Origin: UBA4055 sp964648295
GTDB taxonomy: Bacteria > UBA4055
Assembly: GCA_964648295.1 (NCBI GenBank)
Contig: CAZYNH010000011.1
Span: forward strand, 1-64,000
Direction of reading: 5' to 3'
Length of the DNA: 64,000 nt
This document shows, piece by piece, positions 52,227 to 59,596 of this stretch. Numbering within the stretch: position 1 is the stretch's first letter; each line of letters begins with the position of its first letter. The position numbers and the translations under genes were made by a program. The notes under the pieces were generated by a model. It had not been told where the DNA came from. It worked only from the letters and a program-made list of their open reading frames with translations, and searched no databases.

Positions 52227-52760
52227 ATGAAAAAAGCTACACTAATACTGACACTTGCGGCTGCGATGCTCATGCTGACCTTTGCTCAGCCTGCAGAAAA
52301 AGAGGTGACCATTGAGAAGAAATTCATCAGAGGCGATGAAATGCCGACGGTGAGGAAAATGAATCACGCACCCGGTATGAATAAAAGATGCGGCGATTGT
52401 GGAATGAGAGGAGAAAAAGAAGGTTTTGGGCCGATGATTTTTGAAAAACTTGAGCTGAATATAGATCAGATCTCAAAGATCGAGCAGATAAAGATCAGGT
52501 ATAAGAAAATGAACATCGACTTTGATGCGGAAAAGGAAAAACTACGGATAGACAGGCATCAGGCCATGAAAGATATGAATTTTTCAGAAGCAAAGAACAT
52601 AGTAAAAAAGATATCTGATGTCAGGCTGAAGATCCAAAGCTCAGGAATTGATGAGATCGCGGAAATCACTAAGATACTAACTAAAGAGCAGCTTGAAAAA
52701 TTCAAGGAAATCCACGGGTCTCATTTTCAGGATAAACACAAAATGAAAATGAAAAGATAA
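52227..52760 (+). CDS. Spy/CpxP-like periplasmic protein with metal-binding residues
   Basis: This 177-residue secreted protein has a signal peptide (about 1-20, ending TFAQPA). The mature part is highly helical and charged, with an LNIDQISKIEQI segment near 87 and LTKEQLEKFKEIH near 155, which match the LTxxQ repeats of Spy, CpxP and ZraP. Such proteins act as periplasmic chaperones or metal sensors. The region before the helices has KRCGDCGMRG, and the tail has HGSHFQDKHKMKMKR, both rich in Cys, His and Met. AAAAAGGAG precedes the ATG. A terminator follows. Metal binding is inferred. Confidence 0.75.
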   Translation: MKKATLILTLAAAMLMLTFAQPAEKEVTIEKKFIRGDEMPTVRKMNHAPGMNKRCGDCGMRGEKEGFGPMIFEKLELNIDQISKIEQIKIRYKKMNIDFDAEKEKLRIDRHQAMKDMNFSEAKNIVKKISDVRLKIQSSGIDEIAEITKILTKEQLEKFKEIHGSHFQDKHKMKMKR

Positions 52761-52773
52761 TAAAAGTGTTGTT

Positions 52774-52804
52774 AAAAGGGCAGTCAGATATCTGCCCTTT
52801 TTTT
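52774..52804 (+). terminator. Terminator of the Spy-like gene
   Basis: AAAAGGGCAG (52774-52783) and CTGCCCTTTT (52792-52801) enclose an 8-base loop and are followed by a T-run to 52804. The opposing 97-residue protein gene ends at 52803, inside the T-run. Confidence 0.85.
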
Positions 52805-53096
52805 ATTTCAGATGTATTATTATAACACCTGCAAAAATAATAAGGTATCTGTAATCAGGTTTTTCATATTGAGCTGTTCTGAGAAATACTTTTGCGGTGA
52901 TAAGCAGCAGTATCGATGAAACAGATATTATATTGAACGATTCAATATCTGACATCACACTTATAAGCGACACGGCCAGAGCGGAAACTAAAACAGGCAC
53001 GGCCAGAGCTGTCATTCGAGGCTCTCTGAATATTATATATATGATCTCGATCGACGCTGCCGCGATTAATAATACCGGAACAAGAATATCAGACAT
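52803..53096 (-). CDS. Small membrane protein of unknown function
   Basis: This 97-residue protein has three predicted membrane helices (about 5-22, 29-50 and 54-72) and a fourth at the C-terminus (82-95). Between them are short charged loops (FREPR and RTAQYEKPDYR). No family is recognised. Its start overlaps the heptosyltransferase stop by 8 bases, so it is co-translated with that gene, and it ends at a terminator. Confidence 0.6.
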   Translation of the reverse strand: MSDILVPVLLIAAASIEIIYIIFREPRMTALAVPVLVSALAVSLISVMSDIESFNIISVSSILLLITAKVFLRTAQYEKPDYRYLIIFAGVIIIHLK

Positions 53097-54096
53097 TTAA
53101 CATCTCTGATATTTTATTCATAACTTGATCAGGCGTTATATCCGTCATGCATCTGAAATGCCCTTTCGGACAGGTTTTTCTTCCGAAATGCGTACAAGGC
53201 CTGCAGTTAAGGCCGTCCGCTTCGATAACCTTATAGTTTGTTGAATATGGGAAAAATCCGAATTCTTCAGTTGTAGAACCAAAAACAGCCAGGATTTTTT
53301 TATCAAAACATTCAGCCAGATGCATCGGACCGTTGTCATTGGTTACCACAACATCTGCGAATTTCAGGACCGCTGCAGTTTCCTGAAGACTTAATTTGCC
53401 TGTAAGGTCAGTGCATAGCGACCTGTTCTCGTCTGCAATGAACTTTCCGGCCTCCTCTTCTTCTCTGCCCCGTCCGAGAATAATGATCCTGCGTTTTATA
53501 TCTGATGAATCAGATATCTTTCTGACAAGTTCCCTGAAATATTCCTTCGGCCATTTCTTTGTGTAATAGCTTGCTCCCGGTACAAGTGCGATATAGTTCA
53601 AATTGTGAAGCCCGTACATTTTAACCGTCTGAAGTTCAGTTTCTTTGTACAATCCGAATTTAAGTTTCCAGAAAGCTGGTGTTTCGATTCCTGCCTTTTC
53701 AAGAGCTCTAAAATACATTTGTGTTACGGGAGTGATCTCTCTGTATTTCTTTTTAAACCATACAAGCATGAACCTGTCAAACACTCTTTTATCATACCGG
53801 TGCACATTTTTCATGAATCTGGTAAGATATTTTGTTCCCGAATTTATGTGAAGGTCAAAAACGAGGTCATAAGTAGTTCTCCGGATATCTTTTCTTATTT
53901 TTTTTAGTCCCGAAGTGTCTTTGAATATAAACAACTTGTTAATTAGAGGATTGGTACTGAGCGTTTCCTCAAACTTCTTTGAGACTACCCAGTCGATCTC
54001 ACACTCCGGGAATTTTTTTTTCAAAATATCAAGAACCGGTGTCGCGAGAAGAATATCTCCCATCGATGAAAACCTGAGTATCAGTATTTTCTTCAC
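53089..54096 (-). CDS. Glycosyltransferase family 9, ADP-heptose:LPS heptosyltransferase-like
   Basis: This 335-residue GT-B enzyme adds heptose to the LPS inner core. Family features are ILILRFSSMGDILLATPVL as RFSSMGDILLATP near residue 8, PGASYYTKKWPKEYF near 170, and VVTNDNGPMHLAECFDKK near 247, where the TNDxGPMH motif binds the ADP part of the donor. The C-terminus has two cysteine motifs (NCRPCTHFGRKTCP and FRCM) found in WaaC/WaaF-like proteins of many phyla. The start is GTG at 54096 with GGAGGAAGCGGAG just upstream. It depends on the products of rfaE1 and rfaE2 elsewhere in the window. Confidence 0.88.
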   Translation of the reverse strand: MKKILILRFSSMGDILLATPVLDILKKKFPECEIDWVVSKKFEETLSTNPLINKLFIFKDTSGLKKIRKDIRRTTYDLVFDLHINSGTKYLTRFMKNVHRYDKRVFDRFMLVWFKKKYREITPVTQMYFRALEKAGIETPAFWKLKFGLYKETELQTVKMYGLHNLNYIALVPGASYYTKKWPKEYFRELVRKISDSSDIKRRIIILGRGREEEEAGKFIADENRSLCTDLTGKLSLQETAAVLKFADVVVTNDNGPMHLAECFDKKILAVFGSTTEEFGFFPYSTNYKVIEADGLNCRPCTHFGRKTCPKGHFRCMTDITPDQVMNKISEMLNV

Positions 54097-54117
54097 TCCG
54101 CTTCCTCCTTCAGTAAT

Positions 54118-54143
54118 AAAAAATGCGACGTTACCGTCGCATT
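54118..54143 (-). terminator. Terminator of the cold shock gene
   Basis: AATGCGACG (54122-54130) and CGTCGCATT (54135-54143) form a 9-bp stem with a 4-base loop, followed on the minus strand by six T. It stands between the cold shock gene and the heptosyltransferase gene. No promoter of good quality is visible between it and the heptosyltransferase GTG, so partial read-through may express the latter. Confidence 0.85.
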
Positions 54144-54166
54144 AATACTATATTCGATTATGTGAT

Positions 54167-54376
54167 CTATATAGCTTTAACGTCCTGAGCCTGAGGACCT
54201 TTGTCGTTCTCGATAACGCTGAACTCAACTTTCTGTCCGTCCTGAAGAGTTTTAAACCCTTCCGATGTGATAGCCGAGTAGTGAACGAAGATGTCTCTTC
54301 CGCCGTCAGTTGTAATAAATCCGTATCCTTTTGAAGAATCGAACCATTTTACAGAACCAGTTTCGCGCTCTGTCAT
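54167..54376 (-). CDS. cspA: Cold shock protein (CspA family)
   Basis: This 69-residue single OB-fold RNA/DNA-binding protein acts as an RNA chaperone. RNP1 is KGYGFITT near residue 15 and RNP2 is DIFVHYSAI near residue 27; the opening TGSVKWFDSSKG is canonical. A perfect AGGAGG (54385-54390) lies 8 bases before the ATG. An unusually long leader of about 100 bases separates it from the predicted promoter, as in cold-induced csp mRNAs. A strong terminator follows. Confidence 0.96.
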   Translation of the reverse strand: MTERETGSVKWFDSSKGYGFITTDGGRDIFVHYSAITSEGFKTLQDGQKVEFSVIENDKGPQAQDVKAI

Positions 54377-54486
54377 TTTTGCTACCTCCTAATTAAAATT
54401 TGTTCTCTGGACCGGAGCATTCCGATAATACTTCTTGAGTTTATAAAAAAACTCCGTCCTGTCCGTGAAATTTTACACGACAGACA

Positions 54487-54515
54487 AATTTAACACAATT
54501 ATTTTCTTTTGGCAA
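54487..54515 (-). promoter_or_regulatory. Predicted promoter of the cold shock gene
   Basis: On the minus strand TTGCCA (54510-54515), 17 bases, TAAATT (54487-54492), followed by TG, so TAAATTTG fits TAnnTTTG. Transcription should start near 54480, giving a leader of about 104 bases. The 270-base gap between the two divergent genes holds this promoter, the + strand promoter and a + strand hairpin; I see no other gene in it. Confidence 0.6.
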
Positions 54516-54558
54516 GTAAATAATTTTAACCGTCAGAAAACTGATGTAAAATATTAAG

Positions 54559-54587
54559 TTGATTTTTCCTGTTTTTTTCACTACTTT
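54559..54587 (+). promoter_or_regulatory. Predicted promoter of the transglycosylase-greA-ruv operon
   Basis: TTGATT (54559-54564), 17 bases, TACTTT (54582-54587), fitting TAnnTTT. An overlapping TATTAT (54587-54592) has only TTTTCC at the right distance. The start is predicted near 54594. Confidence 0.4.
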
Positions 54588-54594
54588 ATTATCG

Positions 54595-54616
54595 GGAAGG
54601 AAAAGAATATCCTTCC
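54595..54616 (+). promoter_or_regulatory. Hairpin at the 5' end of the transglycosylase transcript
   Basis: GGAAGGA (54595-54601) and TCCTTCC (54610-54616) form a 7-bp stem with an 8-base loop, starting at the predicted +1. A stem at the very 5' end can protect mRNA. The ribosome binding site CAGGGAG lies further downstream and is not included. Confidence 0.35.
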
Positions 54617-54646
54617 TGCAATACGAATTCAGGCAGGGAGATAATC

Positions 54647-56173
54647 ATGGTCAGGTTTGTTTATTTGTTTTTTGTGCTGATGATTTTTTCAATTTCATAC
54701 TCTCAGGAGTCAGAGCTTGAGAAATACAGGAGAATGCAGCAGCAGGATATTGATCAGTGGAAACAGGAAAGGGACGCTGAACTTGACGCATACAAGGAAA
54801 GAGTGGAGAAAGAAAGAAAAGAGTGGATGGAATATGTGAGTAGCGTCAGAAAAAAATGGGGAGAATTTTCAGACACGACCCCTAAAGTCTGGTCGAATTA
54901 CGGAAATGACCTGAATTCGCTTGGTAAGGTCGATTTTGACAATAATAAAGTTGAAATAGCCGCGCTTGTTGAGACAGACGATCCTAAGACCGCCCAGAAA
55001 CTTATTGAAAAACAGCTTGAGATACTCTTAAACGAAAAAGAGCAGGGAACGAACAACAAATTCATGGAAGGACAGATCTCCTTCGGCAAAACCGATGAAG
55101 AATCCCAGAGAAAGCTGGAAGAAATGGAAAGGAAATACCGAGAAAGAAGGGAAGCTATAGAAAAGAAGAATCTGGAAGAAAAAAGAGCGCTTGAATTAAA
55201 AAAACAGGAAATAGAAAGAAAAAGAACAGAGGAAAAAGAGGCTATTGAAAGAAAAAGAAGAGAGCTTGCGTTCAAAGCAGAGGAAGAAAAGCAGGAATCT
55301 TTAAGACAGAAAGCCCTTGAGGAAGAAAAGAGACTTCAGAGGGAGCAGGAAGAGCTTGAGAAGAAAAGAATGGAAGAAGAAAGAAAAGTTAGAGAGGAAC
55401 AGGTCCGCATAAGGAAGATAGAGGACGAGCAGAAAAAAAAGCTGGCGGAGGAAAAAGCAAAAGAAGAAAAAAAACTCGTTAAAACTGTAGACTCATCGAA
55501 CAGCAAGGATTTTGTAAAAGAAAAAGTACAGCATCAGGTAAAGAAGGAGACCGTGGTCGGAGAGGACGGCAAAGCCAGGACCAAATTTTCTGTTACTCTT
55601 GAAATGGTTCCCAACAGTATTCAGAAGAGAGCTGAAAATTATGTACCAATGATTGAGCAGTACAGTGAGAAGAATGAACTTGACCCTACGCTTGTTATGG
55701 CTTTGATACATACCGAATCCGCTTTCAATCCAAAAGCTTTTTCAAGAAGACCCGACGGGACTCCGATGGCCTGCGGACTTATGCAGATTATTCCTTCACA
55801 GGCAGGAAGAGATGCCCACAAAGCACTTTTCGGGACTGATAAAATAGTTGAATCTGAATATCTTTTTGACCCCGAGAACAATCTCAGAATGGGAACATGG
55901 TACCTGAAATGGCTGTCAAAATGGTGGAACAATTACGAGAAAAAGAATTTCGGGAAAACAAGCAGTGTCATAAAGAACGAATATTACGCTATCTCTTCAT
56001 ACAATCAGGGAATGGGCACGATTCTCAATAAAGCGTACAAATCACACAATCTGATCGACAAATCAGAACAGGAAACATACATCGTTCTAACAACAGAGAA
56101 AAATGTGCCGAAAGAAGGCAGAGATTACCTTGAGAGAGTAACTCAGAGAAAAGAACTTTACAAGAAGAACTAG
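54647..56173 (+). CDS. MltC-like lytic transglycosylase with long charged helix insert
   Basis: This 508-residue periplasmic enzyme cleaves the MurNAc-GlcNAc bond of peptidoglycan. Residues 1-19 are a signal peptide. Residues 80-130 and 290-330 match the two parts of the MltC N-terminal domain (KFSVTLEMVPNSIQKRAENY at 313-332). The SLT domain starts near 333: catalytic Glu357 in IHTESAFNP, GLMQIIPSQAG at 377-387, and a YNQGMGTIL motif near 460 in place of YNGG. Residues 150-278 are almost only Glu, Lys, Arg, Gln and Ala, which fits a long single alpha-helix or coiled coil and is absent from E. coli MltC. A lipobox is not seen. Three bases separate it from the next gene. Confidence 0.87.
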   Translation: MVRFVYLFFVLMIFSISYSQESELEKYRRMQQQDIDQWKQERDAELDAYKERVEKERKEWMEYVSSVRKKWGEFSDTTPKVWSNYGNDLNSLGKVDFDNNKVEIAALVETDDPKTAQKLIEKQLEILLNEKEQGTNNKFMEGQISFGKTDEESQRKLEEMERKYRERREAIEKKNLEEKRALELKKQEIERKRTEEKEAIERKRRELAFKAEEEKQESLRQKALEEEKRLQREQEELEKKRMEEERKVREEQVRIRKIEDEQKKKLAEEKAKEEKKLVKTVDSSNSKDFVKEKVQHQVKKETVVGEDGKARTKFSVTLEMVPNSIQKRAENYVPMIEQYSEKNELDPTLVMALIHTESAFNPKAFSRRPDGTPMACGLMQIIPSQAGRDAHKALFGTDKIVESEYLFDPENNLRMGTWYLKWLSKWWNNYEKKNFGKTSSVIKNEYYAISSYNQGMGTILNKAYKSHNLIDKSEQETYIVLTTEKNVPKEGRDYLERVTQRKELYKKN

Positions 56174-56176
56174 ATT

Positions 56177-56926
56177 ATGAAGATAAATAAAATGATCATA
56201 GCGGCAGTTGTGACTGCCGCTTCCGCCCTTTTAGCCGTATCGTGGGAAAGTTCATATAATTCCGCTGTGAAGCAGGCTACAAAGTCACAGTCTCCCATTC
56301 TGATGTACTTTTACTCTGACAAACAGCAGAAAAGCAGAGAATTTGACGCGATTATACGATCAGGACTCATTGATTTTTTGTCAGATACTTTCATAATGCT
56401 GAAGTTAGATGTTGATGATCCTGCAAGCGACACACTTATAAAAAAATTCAGTATTTCACAGATACCTGTATTCATTTTAGAAGACTATGAACCTGAGAGA
56501 TCTACTAAAATGGACCCGATAATAATTTCCGCAGATAAAATATTTTTCGGTTTATACGAGCTGTACAGCGGAATGACATCAAATTATGTAAATCTTAAAC
56601 AATACGATCATGCATACGGCTGTTTAAAGCTTATTGAAAAACTTCCGGGCGAGATGGGGGAAAATGTAAGGCAGAACTTAAAAGAACTTGAACCTAAAGT
56701 CACAAAAAAAGCTTCAGTAAAAGATCAGAATAAAAATCATTCAGCGGCAGAATCATATATGAAAACAGCGGAGAACAGCCTCAAGAACAACAATTATGAA
56801 AAAGCTTATATCTATTTTTCAAAAGTCGTTGAACTTGTACCAGGCAGTGAAGATGCCGGGAGAGCCGAGGTAGAAATGAAGAAGCTGGAAGACAAGATCG
56901 ACAGATCGGTAATACTCAAGAAATAA
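56177..56926 (+). CDS. Exported thioredoxin-fold protein without CxxC, with TPR tail
   Basis: This 249-residue protein has an N-terminal signal sequence (about 1-22). Residues 25-125 have a thioredoxin-like order of elements: ESSYNSAVKQATKSQSPILM, then FYSDKQQKSREFD where CxxC would lie, then LKLDVDD and the cis-proline loop SISQIPVFIL. Both cysteines of the active site are absent, so no disulfide chemistry is expected. Residues 185-240 contain a TPR-like pair (NNNYEKAYIYFSKVVELVPG). It follows the transglycosylase by 3 bases and may act with it in the periplasm; this is a guess from position. Confidence 0.75.
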   Translation: MKINKMIIAAVVTAASALLAVSWESSYNSAVKQATKSQSPILMYFYSDKQQKSREFDAIIRSGLIDFLSDTFIMLKLDVDDPASDTLIKKFSISQIPVFILEDYEPERSTKMDPIIISADKIFFGLYELYSGMTSNYVNLKQYDHAYGCLKLIEKLPGEMGENVRQNLKELEPKVTKKASVKDQNKNHSAAESYMKTAENSLKNNNYEKAYIYFSKVVELVPGSEDAGRAEVEMKKLEDKIDRSVILKK

Positions 56927-56941
56927 AACCAGGGAACGCAA

Positions 56942-57412
56942 ATGAACTATCTCACCGAAGAAGGTATGAAAAAGATCGTTGAAAAGCTGTATGATCTAAA
57001 ACATGTTCAGAGAGATACTATACTTAAGAGGGTCAGCGAAGCTAGGAAACTTGGCGACCTGAGAGAGAACGGGGATTATAAAGCCGCCAGGGAAGATCTG
57101 ACAAATATCGATATAAGGATAGCAGAACTTGAAAAATATATTGCTGAAAGTCAGATCATCAGAAAGACCACCGGTAACAATAAAGTTGTAAGGATATTAA
57201 ATACAGTAAAAATTAAAGATCACACCCGGAACAAAGAGCTTATTTACAAGCTCGTATCACAGGCGGAAGCCGATCCTTCGGAAGGGAGAATATCCGCGGA
57301 TTCCCCGATAGGAAAAGGTCTGCTGGGGAAAAAAACAGGTGATAAATTCAAGATAAAAATACCTATGGGCGAAATTGAGGTCGAGATAATCGAGATTAGT
57401 TCGGACAATTAA
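56942..57412 (+). CDS. greA: Transcription elongation factor GreA
   Basis: This 156-residue factor stimulates transcript cleavage by stalled RNA polymerase. The N-terminal coiled coil carries the tip motif LGDLRENGDYKAAREDL near residue 37, with the acidic tip residues Asp and Glu of the family (GDLKENAEYHAA in E. coli). The C-terminal FKBP-like domain has ISADSPIGKGLLGKKTGD near 119 and ends in a typical IEVEIIEI strand. AGGGAACGC lies just before the ATG. It is in the middle of the operon with yebC, ruvC and ruvA. Confidence 0.94.
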   Translation: MNYLTEEGMKKIVEKLYDLKHVQRDTILKRVSEARKLGDLRENGDYKAAREDLTNIDIRIAELEKYIAESQIIRKTTGNNKVVRILNTVKIKDHTRNKELIYKLVSQAEADPSEGRISADSPIGKGLLGKKTGDKFKIKIPMGEIEVEIIEISSDN

Positions 57413-57432
57413 ATCATTTCTGGAGCAGATAT

Positions 57433-58176
57433 ATGTCAGGTCATTCCAAGTGGGCAACGATAAGAAGAAAAAAAGAAAAGATAGACGCGGCTAGAGGTAA
57501 GATATTCACAAAATATTTAAAAGAAGTAATGACCGCGGCAAAACTCGGAGGGAGCAACGAAAGCGCTAATCCCAGACTTAAAACGGCAATAATGAAAGCG
57601 AAATCGGCTAATGTGCCTTCCGATAGCATCACTAAGGCTAAGTTAAAAGGCGCCGGGGAACTTCCGGGAGTATCTTTCGAGGATATAAATTACGAAGGCT
57701 ACGGTCCGGGCGGAGTAGCCGTGATCGTTGAAACTATGACCGACAATAAAGTTAGGACAGTAGGAGAGGTGAGACATCTTTTTACCAGATACGGCGGAAA
57801 TCTTGGAGAGAACGGTTCTGTCGGATGGATGTTCAAAAAGGTCGGTCAGATAGTGATAGATGCTGAAAAGAAATCCGAAGATGCCGTTCTTGAAGACGCG
57901 CTCGAAGCCGGAGCTGAGGATATGAAGAGCGAAGACGGTAAATTTATTATAACTACTGCTTATGAAGATTATCTGAAAGTCTGCGACAAACTCGAAAAAA
58001 AATACGAATTCGAATCGAATGAAGTAACCATGATCGCTGACAATATGGTAAAAGTACCGTCGGACAAAGTTAAGAACCTTGTGACCATGCTTGAAATGCT
58101 TGAAGATCTCGACGATGTTCAGGGAGTTTATAATAATGCCGATATTGACGATGCTGATATCGAAGCGATGGGTTAA
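57433..58176 (+). CDS. yebC: YebC/PmpR family protein
   Basis: This 247-residue cytoplasmic protein is of the TACO1/YebC family. The N-terminus MSGHSKWATIRRKKEKID is nearly invariant in the family, as are KGKIF-like AARGKIFTKYLKEV and the central YEGYGPGGVAVIVE and GSVGWMFKK motifs. Members were long called transcription regulators; recent work shows that YebC helps ribosomes translate proline-rich stretches. It lies directly before ruvC, as in many bacteria, 3 bases apart. AGCAGATAT precedes the ATG, a weak ribosome binding site. Confidence 0.95.
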   Translation: MSGHSKWATIRRKKEKIDAARGKIFTKYLKEVMTAAKLGGSNESANPRLKTAIMKAKSANVPSDSITKAKLKGAGELPGVSFEDINYEGYGPGGVAVIVETMTDNKVRTVGEVRHLFTRYGGNLGENGSVGWMFKKVGQIVIDAEKKSEDAVLEDALEAGAEDMKSEDGKFIITTAYEDYLKVCDKLEKKYEFESNEVTMIADNMVKVPSDKVKNLVTMLEMLEDLDDVQGVYNNADIDDADIEAMG

Positions 58177-58179
58177 CAA

Positions 58180-58680
58180 ATGCGGATTTTAGGCATTGAT
58201 CCGGGAATAGCCTGCACCGGATACGCGGTTCTGGAAAGCGGAGCTGACGGAAAGATAGCTCTTATAGAACTGGGCGTTGTAAAAACCAAACCGGATCTAC
58301 CCATAGCTGAAAGGCTTAAAACCATCTTTGAAGGAGTGAGCGAGGTAATAGCGTCTCTGGACCCGGAATATATGGCTATAGAAGAAGTCTTTGTCGGAAA
58401 GAACGTTCAGTCCGCTCTTAAGCTGGGACAGGCTCGCGGAGCCGCAATAATCGCAGGCGCAAAAGCCGGTCTTGAAGTATCGGAATTCTCGCCGAGAGAA
58501 GTTAAACAGAACATAACAGGCAACGGTAACGCCACAAAAGAACAGGTCCAGTTCATGGTCACCTCTATTTTAAAGCTGACAAAAGTACCCAAGCCAAACG
58601 ATGCAGCTGACGCGGTGGCTATAGCCCTCTCGTTTCTCCAAACATACAGATACAAAGCAAAAATTAACAGCATGAGATAA
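58180..58680 (+). CDS. ruvC: Holliday junction resolvase RuvC
   Basis: This 166-residue endonuclease resolves Holliday junctions made in recombination. The four acidic active-site residues are in place: ILGIDPGIACTGYAV (Asp7), IEEVFVGKNVQSALKLGQAR as IEEVFVGKN near 67 (Glu), and KPNDAADAVAIAL near 138 (two Asp). Length is normal. It lies 3 bases after yebC and 4 bases before ruvA. ruvB is not in the window. Confidence 0.95.
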   Translation: MRILGIDPGIACTGYAVLESGADGKIALIELGVVKTKPDLPIAERLKTIFEGVSEVIASLDPEYMAIEEVFVGKNVQSALKLGQARGAAIIAGAKAGLEVSEFSPREVKQNITGNGNATKEQVQFMVTSILKLTKVPKPNDAADAVAIALSFLQTYRYKAKINSMR

Positions 58681-58684
58681 GATT

Positions 58685-59284
58685 ATGATAGAGATACTGA
58701 CAGGAACACTGTTGCATAAAGATCCCGGCAAGGTAATTTTAGACTGCGGAGGAGTGGGATTTTCCGTTTTCATTTCTTCTCACACATATTCTGCTTTATG
58801 CGATACCGGAAATAAACAGACTTTATTCACCTTTCTGAAAGTAAGGGAAGACGATATGACCCTGTACGGATTTAATGACAGAAAGGAAAGAGAGCTTTTC
58901 CTTGACCTTGGAACTGTATCTGGAGTAGGAACAAAAACAGCTCTGCAGATACTGTCAGAGATCAGATACGACAGACTTTCCTCCGCGATCGCGACGGCTG
59001 ATGTCACTCTTATATCACAGGCGCATGGTGTCGGTAAAAAGACCGCCCAGAAGATCGTTTTTGAACTCAAAGAAAAGATCGGAAACCTTGACGGCGTATC
59101 TGCTCTTAGCTCAGTGATCAACAACACAGCGATTAATTCTGAAGCTGTAGCGGCTCTTGTAAGACTCGGCTACAAGAATGCGGACGCCAACACGGCTGTC
59201 GGAAAGATCATAAAAGAGAAAGGAAAGGATATCAGTACTCAGGATATCATAAAATTCGCTCTTAAGGACAGAATAAAAAAATGA
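58685..59284 (+). CDS. ruvA: Holliday junction branch migration protein RuvA
   Basis: This 199-residue tetrameric DNA-binding subunit targets the RuvB helicase to Holliday junctions. Domain I starts with MIEILTGTLLHKDPGKVILD, the OB-fold typical of RuvA. Domain II has the two helix-hairpin-helix motifs, LGTVSGVGTKTALQIL near 77 and AHGVGKKTAQKIVFELK near 114. Domain III (about 150-199) binds RuvB and has AVAALVRLGYKNADA. It ends the operon that begins with the transglycosylase; a separate copper gene pair follows after 72 bases. Confidence 0.95.
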   Translation: MIEILTGTLLHKDPGKVILDCGGVGFSVFISSHTYSALCDTGNKQTLFTFLKVREDDMTLYGFNDRKERELFLDLGTVSGVGTKTALQILSEIRYDRLSSAIATADVTLISQAHGVGKKTAQKIVFELKEKIGNLDGVSALSSVINNTAINSEAVAALVRLGYKNADANTAVGKIIKEKGKDISTQDIIKFALKDRIKK

Positions 59285-59294
59285 AAAATAGAAC

Positions 59295-59323
59295 TTTTAT
59301 CATCTGAGAAGACGGAATATTTT
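59295..59323 (+). promoter_or_regulatory. Possible promoter of the HMA-copA pair
   Basis: TTTTAT (59295-59300), 17 bases, TATTTT (59318-59323). The -35 match is poor, and I see no CueR-type dyad with a 19-base spacer. AGGAAG lies 7 bases before the ATG at 59357. Transcription from the ruv operon may also contribute. Confidence 0.25.
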
Positions 59324-59356
59324 ATTATCTTGTTTCAAAAAGACAGGAAGAAAATA

Positions 59357-59596
59357 ATGAAAAAAGATCTTAACATAAACATACTGGGAATGCACTGCGC
59401 AAGCTGCAGCTCCCTTGTTGAAATATCTTTAAAGAATATGACAGGCGTGGAAAATATTTCTGTAAGCCTTCTTACGGGGTCAGCAAATGTGGTTTTTGAC
59501 GATAATGAAATAGCAGAAAAAGATATTTTTAAAATAATAGAAGATCTCGGTTATAAAACAGTTTCAGCCGGTGAGGACGAAAAAAAAAAGCCTTGA
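59357..59596 (+). CDS. Stand-alone heavy-metal-associated (HMA) domain protein, CopZ-like
   Basis: This 79-residue ferredoxin-like protein binds one Cu(I) through GMHCASC (residues 11-17). The beta-alpha-beta-beta-alpha-beta order of the HMA fold is complete, ending at IIEDLGYKTVSAGED. Its sequence looks like the N-terminal metal-binding domain usually fused to copper ATPases. The frame runs into an A10 tract and stops at TGA (59594-59596), which overlaps the TTG start of the ATPase frame. In frame 0 the product would be a free copper chaperone. A -1 shift in the A tract would fuse it to the ATPase. The open frame extends upstream to TTG at 59330; ATG at 59357 has AGGAAG. Confidence 0.85.
   Translation: MKKDLNINILGMHCASCSSLVEISLKNMTGVENISVSLLTGSANVVFDDNEIAEKDIFKIIEDLGYKTVSAGEDEKKKP
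59584..59590 (+). promoter_or_regulatory. Candidate -1 ribosomal frameshift site (A-AAA-AAG)
   Basis: In the HMA frame the codons here are GAA AAA AAA AAG CCT TGA. The heptamer A-AAA-AAG (59584-59590) is in the X-XXY-YYZ phase and is the same as the E. coli dnaX slippery site. A Shine-Dalgarno-like GGTGAGG (59570-59576) ends 7 bases upstream, which can stimulate -1 shifting. After the shift, decoding continues GCC TTG ACA into the ATPase. Only weak hairpins lie downstream (TGAC/GTCA near 59594-59608). Confidence 0.55.

Noticed and set aside
54377..54480. Cold shock leader as a possible thermosensor with a defined structure
   Set aside because: The leader is long, as in csp mRNAs, but I could not find a convincing stable structure by eye or a cold-box match, so only its length is reported.
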